The notes: generated by a model not told the origin, from the sequence alone. DNA of 64,000 nt from Microbacterium sp. Yaish 1 (GCF_002245215.1 NZ_NPMR01000001.1:1609593-1673592); one strand, 5' to 3'. Positions 15,865-25,357 are shown, counted from the first letter of the stretch. Numbers and translations are program-made.

Positions 15865-18120
15865 ATGCCTCGATCCTCGTCCGACATCGCCACTGATCCG
15901 AAACTGCCGCCGGTCGCCGTCTCCGACGAGCAGCACCGTGCCGCCGCGCGCTGGACGCCGCTCAAGGTCGTGATCTGGATCGCGATCGCCCTGCTCGGCG
16001 GACTCGCGTGGGTCATGCTCGCCGTCGTCCGCGGCGAGACGGTCAACGCGATCTGGTTCGTGTTCGCCGCCGTGTGCACCTACCTCATCGGGTACCGCTT
16101 CTACTCGAAGGTGATCGAGCGCTACCTGCTGCGCCCCGACGACCGGCGGGCGACACCGGCCGAGGTCAAGCAGGACGGCAAGGACTACGTCCCCACCGAC
16201 CGCCGTGTGCTCTACGGCCACCACTTCGCCGCGATCGCCGGCGCCGGTCCGCTCGTCGGTCCGGTGCTCGCCGCGCAGATGGGCTTCCTGCCCGGGACGA
16301 TCTGGATCATCGTCGGCGTCGTCGTCGCGGGCGCCGTGCAGGACTACACCGTCCTCTTCTTCTCGATGCGCCGGGGCGGCCGGACGATCGGGCAGATGGC
16401 CCGTCAGGAGCTCGGGCGCATCGGCGGGACCGCCGCGATCGTGGCATCCCTGCTCATCATGCTGATCATCGTCGCGATCCTCGCGCTCGTCGTGGTGAAC
16501 GCGCTCGGCGAGAGCCCGTGGGGCGTCTTCTCGGTCTCGATGACGATCCCGATCGCCCTCTTCATGGGCGTCTACCTGCGCTACCTCCGGCCCGGCAAGG
16601 TCACCGAGGTGTCGATCATCGGGTTCGTGCTGCTGATGGGCGCGATCATCGCGGGCGGATGGGTCGCCGACACGGCCTGGGGTCAGGAGATCTTCCACCT
16701 CGACCGCACCGTCATCGCGTGGGGCATCATCATCTACGGCTTCATCGCCGCGGTGCTGCCGGTGTGGCTGCTGCTCGCTCCCCGCGATTACCTGTCGACC
16801 TTCATGAAGATCGGCGTCATCGTCATGCTCGCCGGGGCGATCGTGCTCGTCCGACCCGAGATCTCGGTGCCGGCGGTGACGATCTTCGGCGAGAACGGAC
16901 TCGGCCCGGTGTTCGCCGGCCCGCTCTTCCCGTTCCTGTTCGTCACGATCGCCTGCGGCGCGCTCTCGGGATTCCACGCGCTCATCGCCTCGGGGACGAC
17001 GCCGAAGCTCGTCGAGAAGGAGCGTCAGACGCGCTTCATCGGCTACGGCGGCATGCTCATGGAGTCGTTCGTCGCGATCATGGCGCTCGTTGCCGCGATC
17101 TCGATCGACCAGGGCATCTACTTCGCGATGAACGCGCCCTCGGCGGCGACCGGGGGCACCGTCGAGGGTGCGGTCGCCTTCGTCAACTCGCTCGGTCTCA
17201 CCGGGGTCGAGATCACGCCCGATCTGCTGATCTCGACCGCGGCCGACGTCGGCGAGGAGTCGATCGTCTCGCGCACCGGCGGGGCGCCGACCCTCGCCCT
17301 CGGGCTCGCGCACATCATGCAACAGGCCCTCGGCGGCCAGGCGATGATGTCGTTCTGGTACCACTTCGCGATCATGTTCGAGGCGCTGTTCATCCTCACC
17401 GCCGTGGATGCCGGAACCCGCGTCGCCCGCTTCATGCTGCAGGACTCCATCGGCGCCTGGATCCCGAGATTCCGCGACGTGTCGTGGCGTCCGGGCGTGT
17501 GGATCACGACGGCGATCATGGTCGCCGGGTGGGGCGCCATCCTGATCCTCGGCGTCACCGACCCGCTCGGCGGCATCAACACCTTTTTCCCGCTGTTCGG
17601 CATCGCCAACCAGCTGCTCGCGGCGATCGCGCTCGCCGTCGTCCTCGCGATCGTCGCGAAGCGCGGGCGCTCGTACGTGAAGTGGATCTGGATCATCGCC
17701 GTGCCGCTGGCCTTCACCGCGGTCGTGACGATCACCGCGTCGGCGTACAAGATCTTCTCGCCGGTGCCCGCGATCGGCTACTGGGCGAACCACTTCCGCT
17801 ACCGCGACGCCCTCGCGTCGGGCGACGAGAGCCTCGGGCCGGTGGCGACGGTGGAGGCGGTCATCCGCAACACCGGCGTCCAGGGCACCCTGTCGATCGT
17901 GTTCGTGGTCCTCGCGATCATCGTGATCGTCTCGGCCGTCGTGGTGGCCGTTCGTGCGATCGTGCGCGGCGGAGGAGAGGAGACCGAAGACCCCGCCGTG
18001 CCTTCTCGCCGCTTCGCGCCCGCCGGCTTCATCCCCACCGCCCCCGAGCGCGAGCTCGAGAGGGAGTGGGAGCCGCTGCTCGCCGAGGAACGGGCCGAGA
18101 CCGCCCGCCGGGGGCACTGA
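15865..18120 (+). CDS. cstA: Carbon starvation protein A (peptide/pyruvate transporter)
   Basis: A 751-residue CstA-family permease with about 16-18 membrane segments. Family blocks are clear: LIGYRFYSKVIERYLL, YVPTDRRVLYGHHFAAIAGAGP, GTTPKLVEKERQTRFIGYGG and the C-terminal LFGIANQLLAAIAL. CstA proteins import peptides or pyruvate during carbon limitation. ATG 15865 is chosen because AGGAG lies 6 bp upstream; an ATG at 15838 is the alternative. It is followed 3 bp later by its usual partner, a YbdD/YjiX-family small protein. It is divergent from the GNAT-pirin pair across 128 bp. Confidence 0.95.
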   Translation: MPRSSSDIATDPKLPPVAVSDEQHRAAARWTPLKVVIWIAIALLGGLAWVMLAVVRGETVNAIWFVFAAVCTYLIGYRFYSKVIERYLLRPDDRRATPAEVKQDGKDYVPTDRRVLYGHHFAAIAGAGPLVGPVLAAQMGFLPGTIWIIVGVVVAGAVQDYTVLFFSMRRGGRTIGQMARQELGRIGGTAAIVASLLIMLIIVAILALVVVNALGESPWGVFSVSMTIPIALFMGVYLRYLRPGKVTEVSIIGFVLLMGAIIAGGWVADTAWGQEIFHLDRTVIAWGIIIYGFIAAVLPVWLLLAPRDYLSTFMKIGVIVMLAGAIVLVRPEISVPAVTIFGENGLGPVFAGPLFPFLFVTIACGALSGFHALIASGTTPKLVEKERQTRFIGYGGMLMESFVAIMALVAAISIDQGIYFAMNAPSAATGGTVEGAVAFVNSLGLTGVEITPDLLISTAADVGEESIVSRTGGAPTLALGLAHIMQQALGGQAMMSFWYHFAIMFEALFILTAVDAGTRVARFMLQDSIGAWIPRFRDVSWRPGVWITTAIMVAGWGAILILGVTDPLGGINTFFPLFGIANQLLAAIALAVVLAIVAKRGRSYVKWIWIIAVPLAFTAVVTITASAYKIFSPVPAIGYWANHFRYRDALASGDESLGPVATVEAVIRNTGVQGTLSIVFVVLAIIVIVSAVVVAVRAIVRGGGEETEDPAVPSRRFAPAGFIPTAPERELEREWEPLLAEERAETARRGH

Positions 18121-18123
18121 CCG

Positions 18124-18417
18124 ATGACGCTCGCGCACAACTCCTCAGAATCGGCGCCTCTCGGCCCGGGAACCGCGGTTTCCGCGCCGCCGCGCACCGG
18201 ATCGAAGGAGTTGTGCGCGCGCGCCGGTCGGGCCGTCCTCCGCGCCGCCCGCGCCGTGCACTGGTACGTCACCTCGCTCATGGGCGACAACGCGTATGCG
18301 ACGTACCTCGCGCACCAGCGCCGGACGCACCCCGACACCCAACCCCTCACCGAGCGGCAGTTCTGGCGCCAGCGCATGGACGACCAGGACCGCAACCCGG
18401 GTGCGCGCTGCTGCTGA
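18124..18417 (+). CDS. YbdD/YjiX family protein (DUF466), CstA partner
   Basis: A 97-residue cytoplasmic protein. The conserved part starts near residue 44 (VHWYVTSLMGDNAYATYLAH), with Q-F-W-R-Q-R-M and the hallmark C-terminal G-A-R-C-C. It always accompanies CstA-type transporters and is needed for their pyruvate or peptide uptake. The first 30 residues are unusual: they are encoded by an 86-bp palindromic sequence (18133-18218) that has no counterpart in the roughly 65-residue E. coli proteins, so either the gene captured a repeat in frame or translation begins downstream of it. Confidence 0.88.
   Translation: MTLAHNSSESAPLGPGTAVSAPPRTGSKELCARAGRAVLRAARAVHWYVTSLMGDNAYATYLAHQRRTHPDTQPLTERQFWRQRMDDQDRNPGARCC
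18133..18218. repeat. Palindromic sequence C in the N-terminus of the DUF466 gene
   Basis: Perfect 13-bp arms GCGCACAACTCCT / AGGAGTTGTGCGC enclose 60 bp with further GC-rich self-complementarity (GGCGC / GCGCC). It starts 9 bp into the coding sequence and is read in frame without stops. Confidence 0.72.
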
Positions 18418-18435
18418 CCGGGTGACCATGGAGGA

Positions 18436-19630
18436 ATGACCCGCACCCCCGCCGCCTCGCGCGCTGCCCGTTCCGCGTTCGCCGCTGGCCTGGCCGGGAT
18501 GCTGGCGCTCGCCGTCGGCTGCGCCCCCGAGCCCGGGACCGGCCGACCCGTCGACCCCCGTCCCGAGCTCGACAGCTCCCGCCAGCCCGACCCCCACAGC
18601 CTCACCCGATCCCGCCGCGGCTCTCGGGCTCGAGGGCTGCGTCGGCCAGGTGCTCATGGTGGGCACGCCCGTCGACACGGTCTCGCCGGATGCCGCAGCG
18701 GCGATCCGCGATCGCGGCGTCGGCGGCCTCTTCCTGCACGGCCGCTCGAGCTCGGGAGTCGAGGCCACGGCGGCTCTCGTCGCGCAGTTCCGCGACCTTG
18801 CGCCGGAGGGCTCGCCGAAGCTCTGGGTCGCGACCGATCAGGAGGGCGGCGAGGTTCAGGTGCTGAGCGGACCCGGGTTCGACGAGATGCCCTACGCCAT
18901 CCGGCAGGCCGACCTCGGCCCCGACGCGCTCCGCACCGCGGCCACCACGTGGGGCGGGCAGCTGGCGGCTGCGGGCATCGACGTCAATCTGGCCCCCGTC
19001 GCCGACATCGTCACGAGCGCCGACACCCGATTGAACAACCCGCCCATCGGTGCGCTCGGCCGGCAGTACGGCTACGACGAGCAGACGGTCGCCGCGGGCG
19101 CCGGCGCGTTCGCCGACGGGATGCGCGCATCGGGCGTGCTGCCGACGTTCAAGCACTTCCCGGGGCTCGGGCGGGTGGATGCCAACACCGATTACACCGC
19201 GGAGGTGCTCGACACGGCGGTCTCGGCGGACTCGCCGGATGTCGACGTGTACCGCGCGCTCACGGAATCCGGCCCGTCGCTCGTGATGGTCGGCACGGCG
19301 CGCTATCAGAACATCGATCCCGACCACCCGGCCGCGTTCTCATCGGCGGTGCTCGACCTGCTGCGCGACCGCGTCGGCTTCGACGGCGTCGTGATCACCG
19401 ACGACCTCTCGGCCGCGGCCGCCGCGGAGATCGTCGCGCCGGGCGATCGGGCCGTCGAGGCGCTGTCGGCGGGGGTCGACATAGTGCTCGCGTCGGCCGA
19501 TCCGACGGTGCTCCCCGCGATGTACGACGCGGTGCTTTCGCGGGCCGAGTCCGATCGGGAGTTCGCCGCGCGGGTGGACGAGTCGTGCGGCCGGGTGCTG
19601 GCCGCGAAGGATGCCGGCGCGGCCGGCTGA
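18436..19630 (+). CDS. GH3 beta-N-acetylhexosaminidase lipoprotein (LpqI/NagZ-like), frameshifted
   Basis: A glycoside hydrolase family 3 enzyme predicted to remove N-acetylglucosamine from peptidoglycan fragments. The catalytic body lies in the frame from about 18530 to 19630: K-H-F-P-G-L-G-R holds the acid/base histidine, F-D-G-V-V-I-T-D-D-L the nucleophile Asp, and ATDQEGGEVQ is typical. The signal peptide with lipobox L-A-V-G-C is in the preceding frame (from ATG 18436). A +1 shift at or just after the C5 run at 18524-18528 would join the lipidated cysteine to a Ser/Thr/Pro linker (VPSSTAPASPTPTASP) and the enzyme. It is an indel, a sequencing error, or a true pseudogene. Confidence 0.8.
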
Positions 19631-19670
19631 TGCTGCGCGTGAGGCGGTCGCCCGCCCCACCCGCCTCGGC

Positions 19671-21149
19671 TCAGTCTCCCGCGAGACGCGCGTGCGACCA
19701 GGTGCTCGTCGCCGAGCCGTCGGTCGCCGTCAGCTGGAACGATGCGTCGTCGAGATCGAAGCCGAGCGTGACCGACGCGTCGGCGGCATCCCACCGCAGC
19801 TCGCCGTGCGTGTCTCGCACGTCGTGCGAGAACGTGCCGGCGAAGGCGGGGTGGGTGGCGCGCAGCCGGAGCGCGTCGAGCTGGAGCCCGACGACCGGTC
19901 GCGCCAGAGCGGCCTCGATTTCGTCGGGTGTGTAGTGGTGCCGGTTGACGTCGCGGCCGACGCCGGTGGCCGTCAGCAGCTCCATGTCGTTCTCGCCGGC
20001 GAGGAGCCCGACGTAGTACACCTGCGGGATGCCCGGCGTCATGATCTGCAGCAGCCGTGCGAGCGCATAGCGCCGGTCGTCGCGGCCGAGAGCGTCGTAG
20101 AACGTGCAGTTGACCTGGTACAGGTCGAGATTGGATGCCGCGGCCCCGGTCGCCTGGCGGCTGGTACCGCCGCTGGCGTCGTGGATCGCCTCGACGAGCG
20201 CGTCGATCTGCGCGGGTTCGAGGAGTCCCGGCTCGCCGGGGGCGAGATCGCTCACGCCGACGTCGATGATGCCGATGCCGTCGTGGGTGTCGAGGACCGT
20301 GATGGAGTTGGCGGGTCGGATCTCGAGCCAGCGCTCGAGCGGGCGTGAGTCGCGCGCGTGCAGCGCGTGCAGCACGAGGGGCGGCAGCGCGAAGTCGTAG
20401 ACGTAGTCGACCGTCCGCGCGATGGCGATCTGCTGCGTGTGGTGGCCGTGGATCTCGAGCAGCACCTGGGCGCCCCGAGCGTGGGCGAGCTCGAGGATGC
20501 GCTGCGTGTAACGTTCGGTGGCCTCCGTCATGAAGCAGCTCGTGCCGGCCTCCTTGCCCGTGTAGCCGACGGCGTCGAGCCGGAGCATCGAGGTGCCGCC
20601 CGCGACGAGCGCGTCGATGACCGCGGTCAGGTACTCCCAGGCGGCGTCGGTGCGGAGATCGATGTCGATCTGCTCCGACGTGAACGTGGTCCACACGAGC
20701 CGCATCCGGTCGCCGAGGACGATGGCGGTGAAGGGGAGGCCCGGGCGCGGGCGGTAGATGCGGGTCAGGTCGGCCTCGGTGACGCCGCCGGGGAAGACGG
20801 AGTCGAGCGTGAGGAACATCGGCGCGAACGGCGAGGCATCGCCCCGTCGGCGGACGTCGGCGAAGGCTGCCGAGTCGGCGGAGACGTGGTTGACGATGAG
20901 GTCGCTCATGACCGTGTGGGTCTCGCTCAGCGCGCGGACGTCGTCCCAGGTGCCCAGCCGCGGATCGATCGACGCGTGGTCGACCGGGTCGAAGCCGGCG
21001 TCCGCGCCGTCGAACGGGGTGAAGTAGGGCAGCAGGTGCACGCCGCCGAAGGCGCCGGACAGCCGGGTCGCGAGCAGGTCGCGGATGCCGGCGACGGTGC
21101 CGCCGAGGCGGTCGACGTAGGTGATGAGCTGGGGGGAGTCAGGGTTCAT
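19671..21149 (-). CDS. Sucrose phosphorylase (GH13_18)
   Basis: A 492-residue retaining phosphorylase that converts sucrose and phosphate to glucose 1-phosphate and fructose. It aligns block by block with bifidobacterial enzymes: QLITYVDRLGG, LLPYFTPFDGADAGFDP, LRLDAVGYTGKEAGTSCFM (nucleophile Asp near 192), LLEIHGHHTQQ (acid/base Glu near 232), VLDTHDGIGIID, and the acceptor-site loop NLDLYQVNCTFYDALG. The length matches the family. It is the last gene of a LacI-controlled importer operon, 22 bp after an esterase-like gene. A related glucosylglycerate or glucosylglycerol specificity cannot be excluded from motifs alone. Confidence 0.92.
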   Translation of the reverse strand: MNPDSPQLITYVDRLGGTVAGIRDLLATRLSGAFGGVHLLPYFTPFDGADAGFDPVDHASIDPRLGTWDDVRALSETHTVMSDLIVNHVSADSAAFADVRRRGDASPFAPMFLTLDSVFPGGVTEADLTRIYRPRPGLPFTAIVLGDRMRLVWTTFTSEQIDIDLRTDAAWEYLTAVIDALVAGGTSMLRLDAVGYTGKEAGTSCFMTEATERYTQRILELAHARGAQVLLEIHGHHTQQIAIARTVDYVYDFALPPLVLHALHARDSRPLERWLEIRPANSITVLDTHDGIGIIDVGVSDLAPGEPGLLEPAQIDALVEAIHDASGGTSRQATGAAASNLDLYQVNCTFYDALGRDDRRYALARLLQIMTPGIPQVYYVGLLAGENDMELLTATGVGRDVNRHHYTPDEIEAALARPVVGLQLDALRLRATHPAFAGTFSHDVRDTHGELRWDAADASVTLGFDLDDASFQLTATDGSATSTWSHARLAGD

Positions 21150-21171
21150 GGGTCGGGAGTTCTTCCGGGGG

Positions 21172-22137
21172 TCAGATGCGGTGGAGCAGGCGGCGCAGCC
21201 AGTCTTCACGGGCGCGCCGCGCGTCGCGCGCGAGGACGGTCCACGGCGCGAGGAAGTCGAACGCGTGCGCCCCGCCGGGCCAGACGTGCAGCTCGGCGTC
21301 GCCGCCGTCGGCCCACATCCGGCGGGCGAAGGCGACGCACTCGTCGCGGAACGTCTCCGCCGAGCCGACGTCGATGAAGGTCGGAGGCAGTCCAGCGAGC
21401 GAGTCGGCCACGGCGGGCGACGCGTACGGCGGGACATCGCCGTCGACATCGGCCAGGTAGGCGGCCCAGGCGGTCGCGTTGGCGTCGCGGTCCCACGAGC
21501 CGTGACCCGCCATCTGCCGTGCCGAGTCCGAGTCGGAGCGGTGGTCGAGCATGGGGCACAGCAGCACGAGGCCCGCGATGCGCGGACCGCCCCGATCGCG
21601 GGCGAACAGGGCCGTGGCCGCGGCGAGACCGCCCCCGGCGCTGACCCCCGCGACGATGATGCGGTCGCCGTCCAGGGCGGCGGGGGCGTCGGGCCCGGCC
21701 AGCCAGCGAAGGGCGGCAGCGGCATCCTCGAGGGCTGCGGGGTACGGGTGCTCGGGGGCGAGCCGGTACTCCACCGAGACGACCGCGCAGCCGGTGCGCT
21801 CGGCGAGCTCCGCCGTGGCCGGCATGTCCGAGTCGGCGTTCCCCGCGATGAGGCCGCCTCCGTGCAGGTGCAGGATGACGGGCGCCGGCCGGCGCACGAC
21901 GGCGGGCGTGTAGACGACGACGCCCACCGGCGGGTCGTCCTCACGCCACCCGGGGACGAGCAGCTCGTCGCGATCGAAGGCGCCGTGCGCGGTGAGCTCG
22001 GCGAGCGGAGCCGCGACCCCCGACTCGCGCACGCGCGGGATCTCCGCGCTCGTCATCGACACGACCACGAGGTCGTCGAACTCGACGAGAGCACGCGCGA
22101 CGGCGTCGTCGAAGGGCGGTCGTGCGACATCCGTCAT
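21172..22137 (-). CDS. Alpha/beta hydrolase, HSL (esterase) family
   Basis: A 321-residue cytoplasmic esterase of the hormone-sensitive-lipase group. H-L-H-G-G-G-L-I-A-G is the oxyanion motif, G-V-S-A-G-G-G the nucleophile elbow, D-V-G-S-A-E-T the acid block and G-G-A-H-A-F-D the catalytic histidine. Its ATG overlaps the permease stop by 4 bp, and sucrose phosphorylase follows after 22 bp. An esterase in this position suggests that the imported sugar may carry acyl groups; the alternative is a general carboxylesterase caught in the operon. Confidence 0.88.
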   Translation of the reverse strand: MTDVARPPFDDAVARALVEFDDLVVVSMTSAEIPRVRESGVAAPLAELTAHGAFDRDELLVPGWREDDPPVGVVVYTPAVVRRPAPVILHLHGGGLIAGNADSDMPATAELAERTGCAVVSVEYRLAPEHPYPAALEDAAAALRWLAGPDAPAALDGDRIIVAGVSAGGGLAAATALFARDRGGPRIAGLVLLCPMLDHRSDSDSARQMAGHGSWDRDANATAWAAYLADVDGDVPPYASPAVADSLAGLPPTFIDVGSAETFRDECVAFARRMWADGGDAELHVWPGGAHAFDFLAPWTVLARDARRAREDWLRRLLHRI

Positions 22138-22958
22138 CCCTTCACCGCCCCCTGCAGCAGAGCCGCCACGAACTGACGCTGGAAGATGAGGAACACCAGC
22201 AGCGTCGGCAGCAGAATGAGGATCGACCCGGCGCACAGCAGCGGGATGTCGGTGCCCCACTGGCCCTGGAACGCGCCGAGCGCTCCGGCCATGGTCCGCT
22301 TGGTCGGGTCGTCGACGAGGACGATCGCGAGCAGGAACTGGTTCCAGGTCCACAGGAACAGCAGGATCGCGAGCGACGAGATCGCCGGGCCCGACAGGGG
22401 CACGTGGATGCGCCAGAACAGCTGCCATGTCGTGGCGCCGTCGATGCGCGCGGCCTCGGTGAGCTCGTGCGGCATGTTGACGAAGTGCGCCCGCATCCAC
22501 ATCACGGCGAACGGCATGAACAGGCCGATGAGCGGCAGCACGATCGCCAGCTGGGTGTTGAGGAGGCCGTAGCCCTTCATCTGGTAGTAGATCGGCACGA
22601 TGATGCCCTCGAAGGGCAGCGTCAGGCCGAGGACGAACAGCACGAAGATCGCACGGGCGAAGGGCACCCGCAGGTGGCCCAGCGCGAACCCGGCGAGTGT
22701 CGCGATGACGAGCGAGATCGGCACGACGCCGAGCTCGATGAGGGCGCTCGATCCGAGCATCTTGAGCATGTCGGCCGACTGGAACGCGAGCGCGAAGTTG
22801 TCCCAGTGCGGGGTCTCGGGCCACGACAGGCCCTTGGGGTACGTGCCGGGCTCGTGGAGCGCGGTGACGAAGAGCGTGATGAACGGGATGATCGTGAACG
22901 CCATCACCACGATCAGGACGATGCGGCCCGTCCAGGCCTCGACGGCGGAGGTTCTCAT
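22134..22958 (-). CDS. Carbohydrate ABC transporter permease (MalG type)
   Basis: A 274-residue CUT1 inner-membrane subunit with six hydrophobic segments and the ATPase-coupling loop E-A-A-R-I-D-G-A-T-T-W-Q-L-F. It overlaps both neighbours by 4 bp (ATGA). With the MalF-type subunit and binding protein it forms a sugar importer that lacks an ATPase gene, as is normal in actinobacteria where MsiK-type ATPases are shared. Confidence 0.93.
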   Translation of the reverse strand: MRTSAVEAWTGRIVLIVVMAFTIIPFITLFVTALHEPGTYPKGLSWPETPHWDNFALAFQSADMLKMLGSSALIELGVVPISLVIATLAGFALGHLRVPFARAIFVLFVLGLTLPFEGIIVPIYYQMKGYGLLNTQLAIVLPLIGLFMPFAVMWMRAHFVNMPHELTEAARIDGATTWQLFWRIHVPLSGPAISSLAILLFLWTWNQFLLAIVLVDDPTKRTMAGALGAFQGQWGTDIPLLCAGSILILLPTLLVFLIFQRQFVAALLQGAVKG

Positions 22959-23917
22959 GCGTCTTTCTCGCTTCCGCGCGTGATGCGGTTCAGGGGCAGG
23001 ACGATCACCAGCACGAGCACCGTCAGCACGACGGCGAGGGCCGACGCCTGCCCCACCTCGCGCTGGAAGAACGCCAGGTAGTAGATCTCGAGACCGGGCA
23101 CGGTGGTCGAGCCGCCGGGACCGCCCTGCGTGGAGATGTAGATGATGTCGAAGCTGCGGAGGGCGTTGATCACCGTGATGAGGATCGCGACGCCGAGTTC
23201 CTGGCGCACCGCGGGCAGCGTCACCGTGAAGAACTCCCGAACGGGGCCCGCACCGTCGATGCGGACGGCCTCGTAGAGCGCCGGGTCGATCTTGGTCATG
23301 CCCGAGAGCATGAGCAGCATGCACAGCCCGAGCGAGACCCACGCTCCGATGACGCCGACGGCGGGAAGGGCGGTGTCGAAGTCACCGAGCCACGCGCGGG
23401 TGACGCCGCCGAGTCCCACCAGGCGCAGGGCCTGGTTCACCAGGCCGTCGGCGGCGAGCAGCCACGTCCACATGATGCCGGCCGCGACGAGGGGGATCAC
23501 CTGCGGCAGGAACAGCACGGTGCGCGAGATGCCGGCCAGACGGCTGCCGCCGAGCTTGCGGATCAGGGCGGCCGAGACGAGCCCGAGGATGACCGGCACG
23601 ATCGAGAAGTACAGGATGAGCTTCAGCGCGTTGAGGATCGGGACGAGCAGCGTCGAGTCGGTGAAGATCCGGATGTAGTTGTCGAAGCCCGCCCACGTCG
23701 CGGTGGTGATCCCGTCCCAGTCGTAGAACGAGTACTGGACGGTCGAGCCGAGGGGGATGAGCACGAACATCGCGTAGGCGATGAGCGCGGGGGCGATCAG
23801 GGCGAGACCGATCGACCTCTCGCGCAGGCGCCGCATGGTGACGCGGCGCCTGCGCGGCCGAGAGGCCGACGAGTCCCGGTTTGCCCGGCGGTCGCCGAGC
23901 TGTCCGGTGACGGTCAT
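22955..23917 (-). CDS. Carbohydrate ABC transporter permease (MalF type)
   Basis: A 320-residue CUT1 permease. An Arg-rich cytoplasmic start is followed by six membrane segments; the coupling loop reads Y-E-A-V-R-I-D-G-A-G-P-V-R-E-F-F. It begins 9 bp after the binding protein gene stop and overlaps the next permease by 4 bp. Confidence 0.93.
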   Translation of the reverse strand: MTVTGQLGDRRANRDSSASRPRRRRVTMRRLRERSIGLALIAPALIAYAMFVLIPLGSTVQYSFYDWDGITTATWAGFDNYIRIFTDSTLLVPILNALKLILYFSIVPVILGLVSAALIRKLGGSRLAGISRTVLFLPQVIPLVAAGIMWTWLLAADGLVNQALRLVGLGGVTRAWLGDFDTALPAVGVIGAWVSLGLCMLLMLSGMTKIDPALYEAVRIDGAGPVREFFTVTLPAVRQELGVAILITVINALRSFDIIYISTQGGPGGSTTVPGLEIYYLAFFQREVGQASALAVVLTVLVLVIVLPLNRITRGSEKDA

Positions 23918-23926
23918 CGGGGCGGC

Positions 23927-25282
23927 CTACTCCTTCTTCTGGCTGAGGTAGTCGGACTGCACCTTGGTCAGCAGGCCGTCGGCGGTCTGCTTTCCGGCGA
24001 ACAGCTCCTGGAGGTTCGGCGTCAGCGTCTTGGCGTAGATCGACCCGGTCGCGTTGGCGATGAAGTCCATCGAGCCGTTGTTCGCCGAGAGCTCGGCGCC
24101 GGCGGCGAGGGTCTCGGCGGTGACGCTGCCCTCGGCGATCTCGGGCATGAAGGCGTCGGCCGGGCCCATCGGGTGCGATCCGCCGGACTCGACGGCGATG
24201 GTGCGAGCCTTCTCGTCGGTGGCGACCCAGTTGAAGAAGAAGGCCGCGCAGTCGGGCTCGTCGGCGTAGGCCGAGACGCCGTACGTCGTCGGCGCCGACA
24301 TCGCGCCGACCTGGCCGCCTGCCTCGACCGGGGGCATGAGGAAGAAGCCCACGTTGTCGGGCATCTGCGCGTCGAGGTTGCCCGACTCCCAGTCGCCGTT
24401 GAAGATGAAGACGCTCTCGCCGCCGATGAAGCGGCTCATCATCTGCGAGTAGTCCATCGAGTTGATGTCGGGAGCGAAGTAGCCGGCATCGATCCAGCCC
24501 TTCAGGTGCTCGGCCGCCTCGAGGTTCTCGGGGGTGTCGATCGTGGCGTCGTCCTTGAGGAAGATCCAGTCGTTGATCTTGCTGGGCTCACCGTACGAGG
24601 CCATGAGCGCCTGCAGCGGGAAGGCGAGGCCTCCGGTCGCGCCGCCGTTGAACTGCGCGACGGGCGTGAGCCCGGCATCCTTGGCCGCCTGCAGGTAACC
24701 GTCGAGCTCGGCGAGCGTCGCGGGCGGCTCGGTCATGCCGGCCTGCGCAGCGAGGGTCTTGTTGTAGAAGACACCTGTCACCGAGTAGTTGATGCCCATG
24801 CCGTACAGCGGGCCGTCGCCGCGCTGTCCGTTCTCGTCGACGCGCAGCTGCTCGAGCTGCGACGTGGGCCACTGGTCCCATCCGTAGGCCTCGGCGTAGG
24901 GATCGAGGTCGTAGAGCAGGTCGCTGTCGACCAGGTCGACGATCGTGGGGAGGCGCATGATGTCCGGCGGCGAGTCGACCAGCACGCGGGGCGCGTTCTG
25001 GGTGATGACGGCGAACTGGTCTTCGCGCAGGTTGACGGTGACGTTCGGGAACTGCTTCTCGAACTCGGTGGCGAGGTCGCTGAAGACCGGGAAGCCCGTC
25101 TCGACGTAGGCGTCGAGGGTGACGTCATCCGTTCCGCAGGTCGTCTGGATCGGACCGCCGGATGCCGCGCCTTCGCCGGCGGGTGCGGCGCTCGGCGGAG
25201 CGCAGGCCGAAAGGGTGACCGCGACGGCGAAGCCGGTCGCCGCGGTGGTGAGAACACGTCGTCGCATTCGTGTCGACATCAT
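23927..25282 (-). CDS. Extracellular sugar-binding lipoprotein
   Basis: A 451-residue family 1 solute-binding protein. The signal peptide ends in lipobox L-S-A-C (Cys27), followed by a Ser/Ala/Gly linker and a two-lobed binding fold with typical blocks such as VTGVFYNKTLAAQAG and SVFIFNGDWESG. It should deliver a sucrose-like sugar to the following permeases. AGAAGG lies 6 bp upstream of ATG 25282. The promoter region, shared with the divergent LacI gene, holds two inverted repeats. Confidence 0.93.
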   Translation of the reverse strand: MMSTRMRRRVLTTAATGFAVAVTLSACAPPSAAPAGEGAASGGPIQTTCGTDDVTLDAYVETGFPVFSDLATEFEKQFPNVTVNLREDQFAVITQNAPRVLVDSPPDIMRLPTIVDLVDSDLLYDLDPYAEAYGWDQWPTSQLEQLRVDENGQRGDGPLYGMGINYSVTGVFYNKTLAAQAGMTEPPATLAELDGYLQAAKDAGLTPVAQFNGGATGGLAFPLQALMASYGEPSKINDWIFLKDDATIDTPENLEAAEHLKGWIDAGYFAPDINSMDYSQMMSRFIGGESVFIFNGDWESGNLDAQMPDNVGFFLMPPVEAGGQVGAMSAPTTYGVSAYADEPDCAAFFFNWVATDEKARTIAVESGGSHPMGPADAFMPEIAEGSVTAETLAAGAELSANNGSMDFIANATGSIYAKTLTPNLQELFAGKQTADGLLTKVQSDYLSQKKE

Positions 25283-25311
25283 CGTCTACCTTCTGTGGGT
25301 GGTGGAGGGGC

Positions 25312-25338
25312 AGGTGCTGCTAACACGAAATAGCACCT
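25312..25338. promoter_or_regulatory. Inverted repeat, possible LacI operator
   Basis: AGGTGCT and AGCACCT form perfect 7-bp arms 13 bp apart, 30 bp upstream of the binding protein start. It could be a second operator or part of the promoter of the sugar operon. Confidence 0.5.
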
Positions 25339-25339
25339 G

Positions 25340-25357
25340 GGCTAAAACGTACTAGCC
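25340..25357. promoter_or_regulatory. LacI-family operator of the sugar operon
   Basis: GGCTAAAACGTACTAGCC has arms GGCTA/TAGCC around a central ACGT, the usual plan of LacI-family operators. It lies in the 134-bp spacer between the binding protein gene and the divergent LacI gene, so it can control both. Confidence 0.68.
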
